From positions 1 to 64,000 of the forward strand of contig NZ_JAKWJR010000008.1 in NCBI RefSeq assembly GCF_022761125.1: a stretch of DNA of 64,000 bases, given 5' to 3'. Numbering within the stretch: the first letter of the stretch is position 1; the number at the start of each line of letters is the position of its first letter. Below are positions 49,763-58,617 of this stretch, piece after piece. Origin of the DNA: Nocardioides sp. SR21. GTDB taxonomy: Bacteria > Actinomycetota > Actinomycetes > Propionibacteriales > Nocardioidaceae. The notes beneath the pieces were generated by a model, which worked only from the letters and a program-made list of their open reading frames with translations, made no database searches and had not been told where the DNA came from. The translations under genes were made by a program, and so were the position numbers.

Positions 49763-50574
49763 GGAGTCGTCGCCATGGCGTCGAGGATCCGCTGCCCGAG
49801 GTCCTGGTCCCCGTCGACCGCGAGGGTGCCGGGCTCGGCCTCGCAGCGCCCGCCGGCCAGCCGGATGAACGCCTCCCGGGTCATCCGCAACCGCACGGTC
49901 GGCTCGGCCGGCAGGTCGGCGAGCCGCTCACCGCGGCCCGCGTCGTTGACCGTGAACGCGTACGGCGCGCTGCCCTCCATCTCCAGCACGGCGGTGGTGC
50001 CCGGCGCGGCCCCGACCCGCTTGGCGAGCACGTAGCCGAGGCTCTCGGCGAGGTACTCCGCGGTGTGCCGGGCGGCGGGGGAGTCCATGCCTCCGGGGCG
50101 GCCGACCGCGCGGCGCACGTCCTGCTCGTGCATCCACACGTCGAGCGGCCGGTTGCGCAGCAGCGTGCGCCAGTCCCACGGGACGCCGCCGAAGATCGGT
50201 GACGGCTTGGCGCTGCCGTCGGTCGGCGGGTCGGCGAGCAGCGCGGTGTGCCGGGTGGTCGCGGCCGACCGGATCTCGTTGATGATCGCGTCGGGGCTGG
50301 CCTCGCGGCGGTTCACGACGCCGATCTCGGTGTACATGCCCATCAGTCCGGTGACGTGGGCGGGCTCGCCGAGCTCGGCGGTCTCCTCCGGGCTGCCCGC
50401 GAGGATGCCTTCCAGGTGGGCGATGTGCGCGGCGACGGCCCGCACGTCCCAGCCGGCCAGGTCGGTCGGCGTCGACCACTCCTCCTCCGGGAGCTCCTCG
50501 AGGAGGCCGGTGAAGTCGTTGATCGCCTGCCACCACACGTCGACGTACCCGGCCAGCACCTGTTGGTCGCTCAT
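49759..50574 (-). CDS. Maleylpyruvate-isomerase-like, mycothiol-dependent transferase family
   Basis: A 271-residue protein with an N-terminal DinB-like bundle: TDLAGWDVRAVAAHIAHLEG carries the first metal His, and DVWMHEQDVRRAVGRPGG the last two. A C-terminal SCP2-like domain follows (LPAEPTVRLRMTREAFIRLA). This layout matches TIGR03083/mycothiol-dependent maleylpyruvate isomerase proteins of actinobacteria. It may conjugate or isomerise an electrophile using mycothiol. Coupled with the SDR. Confidence 0.85.
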   Translation of the reverse strand: MSDQQVLAGYVDVWWQAINDFTGLLEELPEEEWSTPTDLAGWDVRAVAAHIAHLEGILAGSPEETAELGEPAHVTGLMGMYTEIGVVNRREASPDAIINEIRSAATTRHTALLADPPTDGSAKPSPIFGGVPWDWRTLLRNRPLDVWMHEQDVRRAVGRPGGMDSPAARHTAEYLAESLGYVLAKRVGAAPGTTAVLEMEGSAPYAFTVNDAGRGERLADLPAEPTVRLRMTREAFIRLAGGRCEAEPGTLAVDGDQDLGQRILDAMATTP

Positions 50575-50583
50575 GCCTCGACC

Positions 50584-51198
50584 CTAGGACACCGCCAGGC
50601 TCACGGCGATCGCCAGCATGGTCAGGCCGATCAGCACGTCCAGCACCTGCCACGCGCGCGGCTTCGACAACCACCGGCTCGCGTACCGCGCGCCGAAGCC
50701 GAGCCCCGAGAACCACACGACGCTGGCCACGCACGCGCCGACAGCGAACCACCAGCGCCCGGGAGACCCGTGCTGGTTGGCGATCGTGCCGAGCAGCAGC
50801 ACGGTGTCGAGGTACACGTGCGGGTTGAGCCAGGTCAGCGCCAGCGCCCGTACGGCGACACCGCGGCGCCGTCCGTTGGCCGAGCCGGTCGAGCCCGCGG
50901 CGGCGTGCAGCGACTCCGGCTTGCGGGCGCGCAGCAACGAGCTCACGCCGTACCAGGTCAGGAACGCGACGCCGAGCCAGCGCACCACGTCGATCGCCCA
51001 CGGCGCCTGCTCGACGACCCGGCCGATGCCGGCCACTCCGGCGGCGATCAGGACGACGTCGGAGAGCGCGCAGATCGCCACCACCAGGCCGACGTGCTCG
51101 CGCGCCAGGCCCTGTCGCAGCACATAGGCGTTCTGCGCGCCGATGGCGACGATCAGGGAGAGGCCGGTCAGCATTCCGGCGACGGTGGAGTCGAGCAC
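50584..51198 (-). CDS. lysE: LysE/ArgO-family basic amino acid exporter
   Basis: A 204-residue protein with five to six helices. GLSLIVAIGAQNAYVLRQGL is the LysE/ArgO N-terminal signature and ALALTWLNPHVYLDTVLLLG carries the conserved NPxxYLDT. It exports Lys or Arg. GTG 51198. It is divergent from lysG and shares a 70-base promoter region with it, as in Corynebacterium lysEG. Confidence 0.93.
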   Translation of the reverse strand: MLDSTVAGMLTGLSLIVAIGAQNAYVLRQGLAREHVGLVVAICALSDVVLIAAGVAGIGRVVEQAPWAIDVVRWLGVAFLTWYGVSSLLRARKPESLHAAAGSTGSANGRRRGVAVRALALTWLNPHVYLDTVLLLGTIANQHGSPGRWWFAVGACVASVVWFSGLGFGARYASRWLSKPRAWQVLDVLIGLTMLAIAVSLAVS

Positions 51199-51237
51199 AC
51201 GGCAACGCTAGGCGCGGGGTCGGTCTGTAGGCCAGCG

Positions 51238-51257
51238 AATGATTCTGCAGGTACATT
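51238..51257. promoter_or_regulatory. LysG operator between lysE and lysG
   Basis: AATGATTCTGCAGGTACATT is a 20-base imperfect palindrome centred on CTGCAG. It lies 41 bases before lysE and 12 before lysG; TACATT at its edge may be the lysG -10. LysR-type activators bind such sites and activate the divergent exporter when basic amino acids accumulate. Confidence 0.5.
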
Positions 51258-51268
51258 AGGGTTGCTTC

Positions 51269-52132
51269 ATGGAGCTCGTGCCCGCCCAGCTGGAGGCGCT
51301 GGCCGCGATCGCCGACCACGGGACGTTCGACGCAGCGGCGCGTCACCTGAACGTCACGCCGTCGGCGATCAGCCAGCGGATCCGGGCGCTCGAGTCGGAG
51401 GTCGGCCAGGTCGTGGTGCAGCGGACCACGCCCTGCCGGCCCACTCCGGCGGGTGAGGTGCTGGTGCGGCTGGCACGGCAGACCCGGCTGCTGCACGACG
51501 AGGTCCGCGATGCGCTCGCGCACAGCCATCTCGGCATCGTCGACCTGCCGGTCGCGATCAACGCGGACTCGCTGGCCACGTGGTTCCGCGACGTGCTGGA
51601 GGAGGTCGGGACCTGGTCGGACGTGTCGTTGCGCCTGCACGTGGAGGACCAGGCGTACTCCGCCGACCAGCTGCGCAGCGGCGGCGTCCTGGCCGCGGTG
51701 ACGTCGGAACCGGTTGCCGTGCAGGGCTGCTCGGTCGAGCCGCTCGGTCTGCTGCGCTACGTGCCGTCCGCCAGCGCCGACTTCGCCGAGCGCTGGCGCC
51801 GCGGTCGCGGCCCGGACTGGGCGGCGATGCCGGTGGTGGTGTTCAACGAGAAGGACACGCTCCAGCACGACCTGCTCGCGGCCCGCGGCATCGGCGAGCC
51901 ACCGGTCGTGCACCGGGTGCCGACCTCGGCCGACTTCCGGGAGGCGGTCGCGCGCGGCCTGGGCTGGGGGATGATCCCGGTGCCGCAGCTCGACGACCGG
52001 TTCGTCCCGCTGGGCAGCCGGCTGCACGTGGACGTGCCGCTGTACTGGCAGCGCTGGCGGCTGGACTCCCCGACGCTCGACCGGTTCAGCGACGTCGTAC
52101 GACGCACCGCCGGCGCCGCGCTCAGGAGATGA
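51269..52132 (+). CDS. lysG: LysR-family regulator, LysG/ArgP type
   Basis: A 287-residue LysR-type protein. The HTH is ALAAIADHGTFDAAARHLNV followed by TPSAISQRIRALE; PCRPTPAGEVLVRLARQ is the linker-helix signature of ArgP/LysG. The effector domain contains VAINADSLATWFRDVLEEVG and GWGMIPVPQLDDRFV. It senses Lys or Arg and activates the neighbouring exporter. It converges with the CocE-type gene, overlapping by 11 bases. Confidence 0.93.
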   Translation: MELVPAQLEALAAIADHGTFDAAARHLNVTPSAISQRIRALESEVGQVVVQRTTPCRPTPAGEVLVRLARQTRLLHDEVRDALAHSHLGIVDLPVAINADSLATWFRDVLEEVGTWSDVSLRLHVEDQAYSADQLRSGGVLAAVTSEPVAVQGCSVEPLGLLRYVPSASADFAERWRRGRGPDWAAMPVVVFNEKDTLQHDLLAARGIGEPPVVHRVPTSADFREAVARGLGWGMIPVPQLDDRFVPLGSRLHVDVPLYWQRWRLDSPTLDRFSDVVRRTAGAALRR

Positions 52133-53684
52133 GCGGCAGCTCGAGGAATGCCTCCTGCTGCGGCCCCCACGCGAGCGTGCAGCGGCCGCGCGGCCCGGGC
52201 GGGTACCACGCCGGGAACTGGCCGGTCAGCGGGTTGCGCGGCCACAGCCAGCGCCCGGCGACCACGAGCCGCAGGTGGTCTCCGGCACGAAGCCGGGTCG
52301 CCGACGGGCCGAGCTCGACGTCCACCTCGCGAGCGCCGGACGGGACCCGGAGCCACCCGGTCGTGACCCGGTCGCGCCCGAAGCCGTACGACCCCTCGAA
52401 CGGCACGTAGCGCCCGTCGCGCCACAGCTCGACGCCGGCGAACAGCGTCAGGTCGCGGGTCGTCTCGAGCGGGAGGTGCAGGAGCATCGGCCCGACCACC
52501 TCGACGTCCTCGGGCACCGTCCAGCCGATCCGGAAGCCGCCGCGCCGGGTGTCGAACGCGTGCGCGCCCGGCTCCGTGGCCGGCTCGGGCGAGAGGCCGG
52601 TGCCGGTCAGGTGCAGCCGGGTCGGTACGGCGTCCGCCGGCGGCCACTGCGCCTCGGAGCGGACGCCGGCCCCGGCCACCTCGAGCCGCACCGCCGGCAG
52701 CGGCGGGTCGTCACTGTCGTCGAGATGGCGGCGCAGGAACGCGCGCTGGTCGCGCCGTGCCTCCGCGCCGTAGAACGTCGCCCACTTGCCGCCCCGGTGG
52801 GTCCAGAGGTGCCGCTCGGTCGAGCCGAGCCGCTCGAAGCCGCGGATCGACCCGCGTGAGTGCAGGTTGTTGTCGGAGAAGCTGCCGCACACCAGCGCGG
52901 GCACCTCGATCCGCTCGACCGCCGGCACGAGCGCGGCCCAGAAGTCGTCGTACTCGGGCCGGGAGCGGTTCTCCTCGGCGAGGTCGTAGGTGAGCCGGGT
53001 GCCGCGCAGCCCCGCGGACCAGATCTTGAGGAAGCCGTCCTCGCGGACGCCGCCCGGTCGCAGCAGGTCCCGGTAGGCGTCGGTGAACCCCTCCCACACG
53101 ACGATCGCGCGCAGCCCGCGCGGCCGCAGCGCGGCGGCGCGCCACTGGGTGATCGCGAGGTAGGAGACGCCCATCATCGCAACACGCCCGTTGCACCACG
53201 GCTGCTGCGCGGCCCACTCGACCAGGTCCGCGACGTCCTCGCCCTCCTGCGCGGAGAGCAGGCTGCCGGTGCCGTCGGAGGTGCCGGCGCCGCGCAGGTC
53301 GGCGTTGACCGCGACCCAGCCGTTCTCGACGCACCAGGCCGGATCCGGCGCCTCCCAGCTCGTCAGGTTCGAGAAACGCCACCGGCGCCGGCTGTCGCAG
53401 CATCCGGTAGGTGCGCGGGACGCCGTCCGGCAGGTTGTCCTTGCCGTACGGGTGGGCGCAGAGCACCACCGGTCGCGGCACGCCGTCCGTCGGCCGGTGC
53501 ACGTTGGCGCGGAGCACCGTGCCGTCACGCGTGGGACGGGCACGTCGCGGTCGACGACCAGCAGCCCGTCCGGCACGGCGGTGACGGTGACGGGTGGCCG
53601 CCGGATCCCGCGCAGCCGCCGCTTCGCGTAGGCCCGGGCGCCGGGCCGCTTCCAGGGCCGGTCGTCGCCCGGGGCGTCGTTCAT
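52122..53684 (-). CDS. CocE/NonD-family hydrolase with two compensating frameshifts
   Basis: An alpha/beta hydrolase (X-Pro dipeptidyl-peptidase S15 type) of 520 residues. Ser174 lies in MGVSYLAITQW; Asp and His regions appear as SFSDNNLHSRGS and WTHRGGKWATF; a C-terminal jelly-roll domain follows. Residues about 51-104 are out of frame: the correct reading (TVLRANVHRPTDGVPRPVVL, then CAHPYGKDNLPDG) lies in another frame between about 53377 and 53533. One base appears missing near 53531-53535 and one extra near 53374-53376. The shifted part holds the oxyanion Tyr (HPYGK), so as written the enzyme should be inactive. Confidence 0.85.
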   Translation of the reverse strand: MNDAPGDDRPWKRPGARAYAKRRLRGIRRPPVTVTAVPDGLLVVDRDVPVPRVTARCSAPTCTGRRTACRDRWCSAPTRTARTTCRTASRAPTGCCDSRRRWRFSNLTSWEAPDPAWCVENGWVAVNADLRGAGTSDGTGSLLSAQEGEDVADLVEWAAQQPWCNGRVAMMGVSYLAITQWRAAALRPRGLRAIVVWEGFTDAYRDLLRPGGVREDGFLKIWSAGLRGTRLTYDLAEENRSRPEYDDFWAALVPAVERIEVPALVCGSFSDNNLHSRGSIRGFERLGSTERHLWTHRGGKWATFYGAEARRDQRAFLRRHLDDSDDPPLPAVRLEVAGAGVRSEAQWPPADAVPTRLHLTGTGLSPEPATEPGAHAFDTRRGGFRIGWTVPEDVEVVGPMLLHLPLETTRDLTLFAGVELWRDGRYVPFEGSYGFGRDRVTTGWLRVPSGAREVDVELGPSATRLRAGDHLRLVVAGRWLWPRNPLTGQFPAWYPPGPRGRCTLAWGPQQEAFLELPLIS

Positions 53685-53709
53685 GCCCCGAGGCTAGAGC
53701 CTCGGCGCG

Positions 53710-53931
53710 TCAGCGGAGCGGGTCGACGCGACGCTCCTGGACGTAGGTCGCCTTCTGTCGCAGCTGGTTCATGATCAGCGCGAGCGCGATCGCCACGATG
53801 CCCACGATGAGGAAGATCCAGCCGAGCGTGTCGGTCGCGATGTTGTCCTGGATCGCGGCAGGAAGAGTGACGGCTCCGGTGACACCGATGAGACCGAGAA
53901 CGATGAGGAAGATGCCGATTCCGATTCCCAT
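53710..53931 (-). CDS. DUF6458 family small membrane protein
   Basis: A 73-residue protein with two membrane helices: GIGIFLIVLGLIGVTGAVTL and LGWIFLIVGIVAIALALIM, joined by the short loop AAIQDNIATDT. The Gly-rich start MGIGIGIF is typical of DUF6458 in actinobacteria. Function unknown. ATG 53931. It is separated from the acyl-CoA dehydrogenase gene by a strong terminator, so it is transcribed alone. Confidence 0.88.
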   Translation of the reverse strand: MGIGIGIFLIVLGLIGVTGAVTLPAAIQDNIATDTLGWIFLIVGIVAIALALIMNQLRQKATYVQERRVDPLR

Positions 53932-53980
53932 GCCGGCAGCGTTCCCAGCGTCCGACGGACGAAAACGCCATCACATGAGG

Positions 53981-54012
53981 AGGACCCGCCCGGACGACTC
54001 CGGGCGGGTCCT
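53981..54012 (-). terminator. Terminator of the acyl-CoA dehydrogenase gene
   Basis: AGGACCCGCCCGGA and its exact complement form a 14-bp stem with the loop CGAC, about 100 bases after the acyl-CoA dehydrogenase stop on the minus strand. Confidence 0.8.
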
Positions 54013-54115
54013 GGTGTTCCCCAAGGAAACCGGTTGCGAGACGTGTCGCGCGTCCCCGCATCGCGGGTTCGCGCCGACGCTCCTCGACCTTCGCGCCTGA
54101 TCCTGGCGCGCTCGA

Positions 54116-55987
54116 TCAGAAGGCAGCCTCGTCGAGGTCCATCAGTGCGAGGTCCGTGGACTCGGCGATGGCCCGCTCGGACGCGATCTTCGGCAGCACC
54201 TCGCGAGCGAAGAACTGCGCGGCAGCGACCTTGCCTTCGTAGAAGGCCTGGTCCTTGCTCCCCACAGATCCGGCGTCGGTGCCGCCCAGCTTCTCCAGGG
54301 CGACCTCGGCCTGGCGCAGCAGCAGCCACGAGCAGACGACGTCCCCGAGCACCATCAGCAGGCGGGTGGTGTTGAGCCCGACCTTGTAGATGTTGCGGTT
54401 GTCCTCCTGCGAGGACATCAGGTCGTTGATCATGTGGCCGACGATCGCCTGGGCGTCGTCGAGGGCGGTGGCGAGCAGCTCGCGCTCGACCTTCAGGCGG
54501 CCGTTGCCGGCCTCGCTCGCGAGGAACGCCTGGATCTCGTTGGCGATGTGGCCCAGCGCCGTGCCCTGGTCCTTGACGATCTTGCGGAAGAAGAAGTCCT
54601 GGCCCTGGATCGCGGTGGTGCCCTCGTAGAGGGTGTCGATCTTCGCGTCGCGGACGTACTGCTCGATCGGGTACTCGGTGAGGAAGCCCGACCCACCGAA
54701 CGTCTGCAGCGACTCGGTGCCGAGCAGCGTCCACGAGCGCTCCGAGCCGTAGCCCTTCACGATCGGGAGCAGCAGGTCGTTGATCTTCTCGGCCAGCTCG
54801 TTCCGCTCGCCGTTGTGCTCGGCGATCATCACGTCGTCCTGGAACGACGCGGTGTAGAGCACGAGGGCGCGCATCGCCTCGGCGTACGCCTTCTGCGTCA
54901 TCAGCGAGCGACGGACGTCCGGGTGGTGCGTGATGGTCACGCGCGGCGCGGTCTTGTCGGCGGACTGGGCCAGGTCGGCGCCCTGGACGCGCTCCTTGGC
55001 GAACTCCAGTGCGTTGAGGTAGCCGGTCGACAGCGTCGCGATGGCCTTGGTGCCGACCATCATGCGAGCGTTCTCGATGACCTGGAACATCTGCGCGATG
55101 CCGTTGTGGACCTCGCCGAGCAGGTAGCCGACGGCCGGCTCGCCGCCGCCGACGCCCGGGTCGCCGAACGTGAGCTCGCAGGTGTTGGACACCTTGATGC
55201 CCATCTTGTGCTCGACGTTGGTGACGTACGCGCCGTTGCGGGCGCCGAGCTCACCGGTCTCGAGGTCGAAGTGGTACTTCGGCACGATGAAGAGGCTGAG
55301 GCCCTTGGTGCCGGGGCCGCCGGCGCCCTCGACGCCGACCGGGCGGGCCAGCACCATGTGGATGACCTGCTCGGTGAGGTCGCTCTCGGCGGAGGTGATG
55401 AAGCGCTTGACGCCCTCGATGTTCCAGGTGCCGTCGTCGTTCTGCGTCGCCTTGGCGCGACCGGCGCCGACGTCGGAGCCGGCGTCCGGCTCGGTCAGCA
55501 CCATGGTGGTGATCCAGCCCTGGTCGACGACGTGCTGGGCGATCTTGCGGTCGCGGTCGTTGCCGTTGCGGTGGAGGACACCCGCGAACATCGGGCCGGC
55601 GCCGTACATCCAGATCGCGGGGTTCGCACCGAGCACGAGCTCGCCCATCGCCCAGTTGATCGTGGACGGGGCCGGGGTGCCGCCGAGCTCGGCGAACGCG
55701 GTGAGGCGCCAGTACTCGGCGTCCATCCACGCGTGGTAGCTCTTCTTGAACGACTCCGGCAGCGGCGCGGTGTTGGTCTTGGGGTCGAAGACCGGCGGGT
55801 TGCGGTCCGCGTCGACGAAGGACGCGGCGAGGTCCTCACGGGCCAGCCGGTCGACCTCGGCGAGGATCGAGCGGGCGGTCTCGGTGTCCACGTCCGCGAA
55901 CGGACCGGTGCCGAGGACCTTGTCGCGGCCCAGGACCTCGAAGAGGTTGAACTCGATGTCGCGGATGTTGCTCTTGTAGTGGCTCAC
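54116..55987 (-). CDS. Acyl-CoA dehydrogenase, FadE5-like
   Basis: A 623-residue flavoprotein of the large FadE5/ACAD C-terminal-extended class. [20 protein letters not shown] is the FAD-side signature; [20 protein letters not shown] and [14 protein letters not shown] hold the catalytic Glu and adenine loop. It oxidises the acyl-CoA alpha-beta bond in beta-oxidation, delivering electrons to ETF. GTG 55987 follows AAGGTGGGGG. It is divergent from the TauE/SafE genes. A promoter with good -35 and -10 lies at 56026-56054. Confidence 0.93.
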   Translation of the reverse strand: MSHYKSNIRDIEFNLFEVLGRDKVLGTGPFADVDTETARSILAEVDRLAREDLAASFVDADRNPPVFDPKTNTAPLPESFKKSYHAWMDAEYWRLTAFAELGGTPAPSTINWAMGELVLGANPAIWMYGAGPMFAGVLHRNGNDRDRKIAQHVVDQGWITTMVLTEPDAGSDVGAGRAKATQNDDGTWNIEGVKRFITSAESDLTEQVIHMVLARPVGVEGAGGPGTKGLSLFIVPKYHFDLETGELGARNGAYVTNVEHKMGIKVSNTCELTFGDPGVGGGEPAVGYLLGEVHNGIAQMFQVIENARMMVGTKAIATLSTGYLNALEFAKERVQGADLAQSADKTAPRVTITHHPDVRRSLMTQKAYAEAMRALVLYTASFQDDVMIAEHNGERNELAEKINDLLLPIVKGYGSERSWTLLGTESLQTFGGSGFLTEYPIEQYVRDAKIDTLYEGTTAIQGQDFFFRKIVKDQGTALGHIANEIQAFLASEAGNGRLKVERELLATALDDAQAIVGHMINDLMSSQEDNRNIYKVGLNTTRLLMVLGDVVCSWLLLRQAEVALEKLGGTDAGSVGSKDQAFYEGKVAAAQFFAREVLPKIASERAIAESTDLALMDLDEAAF

Positions 55988-56025
55988 GTGCCCCCACCTT
56001 CGTGTTGATACTCGTCGGTAACTTC

Positions 56026-56054
56026 ATCATACGTACCCACCGGTAACACGGCAA
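56026..56054 (-). promoter_or_regulatory. Sigma-70 promoter of the acyl-CoA dehydrogenase gene
   Basis: On the minus strand, TTGCCG (56054-56049) and TATGAT (56031-56026) are separated by exactly 17 bases. The -10 lies 38 bases before the GTG start. GGTAAC repeats on both sides of the -10 could be repressor half-sites. Confidence 0.65.
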
Positions 56055-56092
56055 ACATCGGCCGAGCATCGGGGAATCTGAGCCGTGGCGAG

Positions 56093-56121
56093 TTGACATC
56101 AGTTATCCACTAATCTGTACT
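56093..56121 (+). promoter_or_regulatory. Promoter of the TauE/SafE operon
   Basis: TTGACA (56093-56098) and TGTACT (56116-56121) are separated by 17 bases. Perfect -35, moderate -10. The transcript would start near 56128, at the dyad described next. Confidence 0.55.
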
Positions 56122-56127
56122 GAACCG

Positions 56128-56156
56128 GTCAAATAACGTTATGCAGTGTCTTTGAC
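56128..56156. promoter_or_regulatory. Possible Rrf2-type operator at the TauE/SafE start site
   Basis: GTCAAA (56128-56133) and TTTGAC (56151-56156) form an inverted pair enclosing the perfect palindrome ATAACGTTAT (56133-56142). A GTCAA...TTGAC pair also occurs directly before the Rrf2 gene (58034-58057), suggesting one regulator binds both. Confidence 0.45.
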
Positions 56157-56214
56157 TGGGCAACCGGTCGACGGCGGTGGTGCAGCCGCCGGTGGTGAAC
56201 GCAAGGGTGCAAAC

Positions 56215-57123
56215 ATGCGGAAGCTCATCGTCCTGGCCGTGGTCGGCCTGGTGGCGCAGTTGATCGACGGCTCGCTCGGGATGGCGTACGGCGTCACCTC
56301 CTCGACGCTGCTGCTCGCTGCGGGAGTGGCCCCGGCGGCCGCGTCCGCGGCGGTCCACTTCTCCGAGATCGGGACCTCGCTGGTCTCCGGCTTCTCGCAC
56401 CACAAGCTCGGCAACGTCGACTGGCGGACCGTCTCGATCCTCGCGGTGCCCGGCTTCCTCGGCGCGTTCGCGGGTGCGACGTTCCTCGCCAACATCGACG
56501 GGGCGACCGCCAAGCCCTGGGTGGCCGGCATCCTGCTCGGGCTCGGCGTCTACGTGATCTGGCGCTTCCTGGTCCTCGGCGGTCGGCGCCCGACCTTCAA
56601 GGCGCGCCCGTCGGCCGCCTTCCTCGCGCCGATGGGCGTCGTCGGTGGCGCGCTCGACGCGATCGGCGGCGGCGGCTGGGGACCGGTCGGCACCACCACG
56701 CTGCTGTCGTCGGGCCGGCTCGAGCCGCGCAAGGTGATCGGCTCGATCGACACCTCGGAGTTCGTGGTCGCCGTCGGTGGCTCGCTCGGCTTCATCCTCG
56801 CGCTCGGTTCGCAGGGCATCGAGTGGGGGTACGCCGCGGCGCTGCTCGCCGGTGGCGTGATCGCCGCGCCGATCGCCGCGTGGCTGGTCAAGAAGCTCGC
56901 GGCCCGGGTGCTCGGTGTCGCGGCCGGTGGCCTGATCGTGCTCACCAACACCAAGACCATCGCGGAGGCGCTCGGCGCCTCCGGCGCACAGGTCATCGCC
57001 CTCGCGTCGGTGCTGTTCGTGCTCTGGGTGACCGGCATCGTCTGGGCGGTCAAGCAGGAGCGTCGCTCCCGCGCCGCCGAGGCGACCACCCCCGTCGACG
57101 ACGGCGACCTGGTCGCGATCTAG
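56215..57123 (+). CDS. TauE/SafE-family exporter, copy 1
   Basis: A 302-residue membrane protein with about eight helices. SLGMAYGVTSSTLLLAAGVA and SAAVHFSEIGTSLVSGFSHH are the first half of the family repeat; GGALDAIGGGGWGPVGTTTL and EFVVAVGGSLGFILALGSQG the second. TauE/SafE proteins move sulfite or organosulfonates. ATG 56215 is chosen since it aligns with the second copy and has AAGGG eight bases upstream. It is followed by a close paralog after three bases, a tandem duplication. Confidence 0.92.
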   Translation: MRKLIVLAVVGLVAQLIDGSLGMAYGVTSSTLLLAAGVAPAAASAAVHFSEIGTSLVSGFSHHKLGNVDWRTVSILAVPGFLGAFAGATFLANIDGATAKPWVAGILLGLGVYVIWRFLVLGGRRPTFKARPSAAFLAPMGVVGGALDAIGGGGWGPVGTTTLLSSGRLEPRKVIGSIDTSEFVVAVGGSLGFILALGSQGIEWGYAAALLAGGVIAAPIAAWLVKKLAARVLGVAAGGLIVLTNTKTIAEALGASGAQVIALASVLFVLWVTGIVWAVKQERRSRAAEATTPVDDGDLVAI

Positions 57124-57126
57124 GCC

Positions 57127-58029
57127 ATGCGCAAGCTCATCCTGCTCGCCCTCGTCGGACTGGCTGCCCAGCTGGTCGACGGGTCGCTCGGGATGGGCTA
57201 CGGCGTCACCTCCGCCACGCTGCTGGTGGCCGGCGGGCTCGGCCCCGCCGCCGCCTCGGCCGCCGTGCACTTCTCGGAGATCGGGACCTCGCTGGTCTCG
57301 GGGATCTCCCACCAGGCGCTCGGCAACGTCGACTGGCGCACGGTCGGCATCCTGGCCGCGCCCGGCTTCGTCGGCGCGTTCGCGGGGGCGACGTTCCTGG
57401 TCAGCCTCGACGGCGAGATCGCGCGCGTGCTGGTGGCGTCGATCCTGCTGGTGCTGGGTGGCTACGTCACCTGGCGCTTCCTCGTCCCGCAGCGGCTGCA
57501 GTTCAAGGGCCGTCCGTCCGCCCGGTTCCTCGCTCCGGTGGGCCTCCTCGGTGGCGCGCTCGACGCGGTCGGCGGTGGCGGCTGGGGCCCGATCGGCACC
57601 ACCTCGATGCTCTCGTCGGGGCGGCTCGAGCCGCGCAAGGTCGTCGGCTCGGTCGACACCGCGGAGTTCGTGGTGACCGTCGGCGCGTCCCTCGGCTTCC
57701 TCGCCGCGCTCGGCAGCCAGGGCATCGACTGGCGCGTCGCGGGCGCCCTGCTCGTCGGCGGCGTCATCGCCGCCCCGATCGCCGCGGTGCTGGTCCGGCT
57801 GCTCCCGGCCCGGATCCTCGGCGTCACCGCCGGCGGCCTGATCGTGCTCACGAACATGCGGACGCTGGGGCTCGAGCTCGGCGTACCGGGCCTCACGATC
57901 GCCCTCCTCGCCTCGGTGGTGTTCACCGTCTGGGTGCTCTGGATCTCGTGGGCGATCAAGCTCGACCGGGCCGAGCGCGAGGGGGGCACCGACCGACCCG
58001 GCGACGTCGTAGCCGCCAAGGTCAACTGA
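57127..58029 (+). CDS. TauE/SafE-family exporter, copy 2
   Basis: A 300-residue paralog of the preceding gene. The first 120 residues of the two match at roughly three of four positions by eye (MRKLIVLAVVGL versus MRKLILLALVGL; HFSEIGTSLVSG identical). Hydrophobic cores and the GGGGWGP motif are conserved, so both should be functional. They may form a heterodimer or differ in substrate. Expressed with copy 1 (three-base gap). Confidence 0.92.
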   Translation: MRKLILLALVGLAAQLVDGSLGMGYGVTSATLLVAGGLGPAAASAAVHFSEIGTSLVSGISHQALGNVDWRTVGILAAPGFVGAFAGATFLVSLDGEIARVLVASILLVLGGYVTWRFLVPQRLQFKGRPSARFLAPVGLLGGALDAVGGGGWGPIGTTSMLSSGRLEPRKVVGSVDTAEFVVTVGASLGFLAALGSQGIDWRVAGALLVGGVIAAPIAAVLVRLLPARILGVTAGGLIVLTNMRTLGLELGVPGLTIALLASVVFTVWVLWISWAIKLDRAEREGGTDRPGDVVAAKVN

Positions 58030-58033
58030 ACAA

Positions 58034-58057
58034 GTCAACACATCTGACACACTTGAC
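58034..58057. promoter_or_regulatory. Possible Rrf2 autoregulatory operator
   Basis: GTCAA (58034-58038) and TTGAC (58053-58057) flank 14 bases; wider, CAAGT and ACTTG extend the inverted repeat. It ends two bases before the rrf2 start, so binding would block its expression and slow readthrough. Confidence 0.45.
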
Positions 58058-58059
58058 CC

Positions 58060-58518
58060 ATGCGAGTTTCCGCCAAGTCCGACTACGCCCTGCGTGCGCT
58101 GATCGAGATGGCGTCGCGGCAGGACGGCCGCGCCATCAGCGCGGAGGAGCTCGGCCGACTGCAGGAGATCCCGCACGGCTTCCTGCAGGCGATCCTCGCC
58201 GACCTCCGCCGCGCCGGCATCGTGATGTCGCAGCGCGGCCAGTCCGGGGGTTGGCGGATGGGTCGCGAGGCCGCCGCGGTGTCGGTGGCCGACGTGATCC
58301 GCGCCGTCGACGGCCCGCTGGTCTCCGTCTACGGTCTGCGCCCGGAGGCGGTCACCTACAACGACACCGCCGACGTGCTCCAGCACGTGTGGATCGCCGC
58401 CCGCCGCTCGCTGCGCGACGTGTTCGAGTCCGTCTCGATCCAGCAGCTCGCCGACGGCAAGCTCCCCGACGCCGTCACGTCGCGGACCAACGACGAGGAC
58501 GCCTGGCAGCCGCACTAG
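58060..58518 (+). CDS. Rrf2-family transcriptional regulator (CymR-like, no Fe-S cluster)
   Basis: A 152-residue Rrf2 protein: SAKSDYALRALIEMASRQDG start, HTH around ISAEELGRLQEIPHGFLQAI and the wing QRGQSGGWRMGR. It contains no Cys at all, so it cannot bind the Fe-S cluster of IscR or NsrR; CymR, a cysteine-metabolism regulator, also lacks the cluster ligands. Next to two TauE/SafE exporters, a sulfur-sensing role is likely. ATG 58060 lies 31 bases after the exporter stop. Confidence 0.9.
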   Translation: MRVSAKSDYALRALIEMASRQDGRAISAEELGRLQEIPHGFLQAILADLRRAGIVMSQRGQSGGWRMGREAAAVSVADVIRAVDGPLVSVYGLRPEAVTYNDTADVLQHVWIAARRSLRDVFESVSIQQLADGKLPDAVTSRTNDEDAWQPH

Positions 58519-58523
58519 CGAGA

Positions 58524-58551
58524 ACGCGTCAGCGGATCCGCTGATGGTGGT
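58524..58551. repeat. 28-base repeat identical to 22945-22972
   Basis: This stretch, including palindrome CAGCGGATCCGCTG, is identical to the beginning of the repeat at 22945. It starts six bases after the rrf2 stop (58518). The rest of the element here has diverged, but GTGTCGAGACCCACTGAGCG follows at 58591-58610. Confidence 0.7.
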
Positions 58552-58617
58552 GAGCGAGCCGCGCGACTGCGGGACGACGTCGCGACCGGCGTGTCGAGAC
58601 CCACTGAGCGCTGGGGA

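Noticed and set aside
56110..58515. Open reading frame of 801 codons on the minus strand with internal repeats
   Set aside because: It is the antisense of the two duplicated TauE/SafE genes; its repeats simply mirror that duplication.
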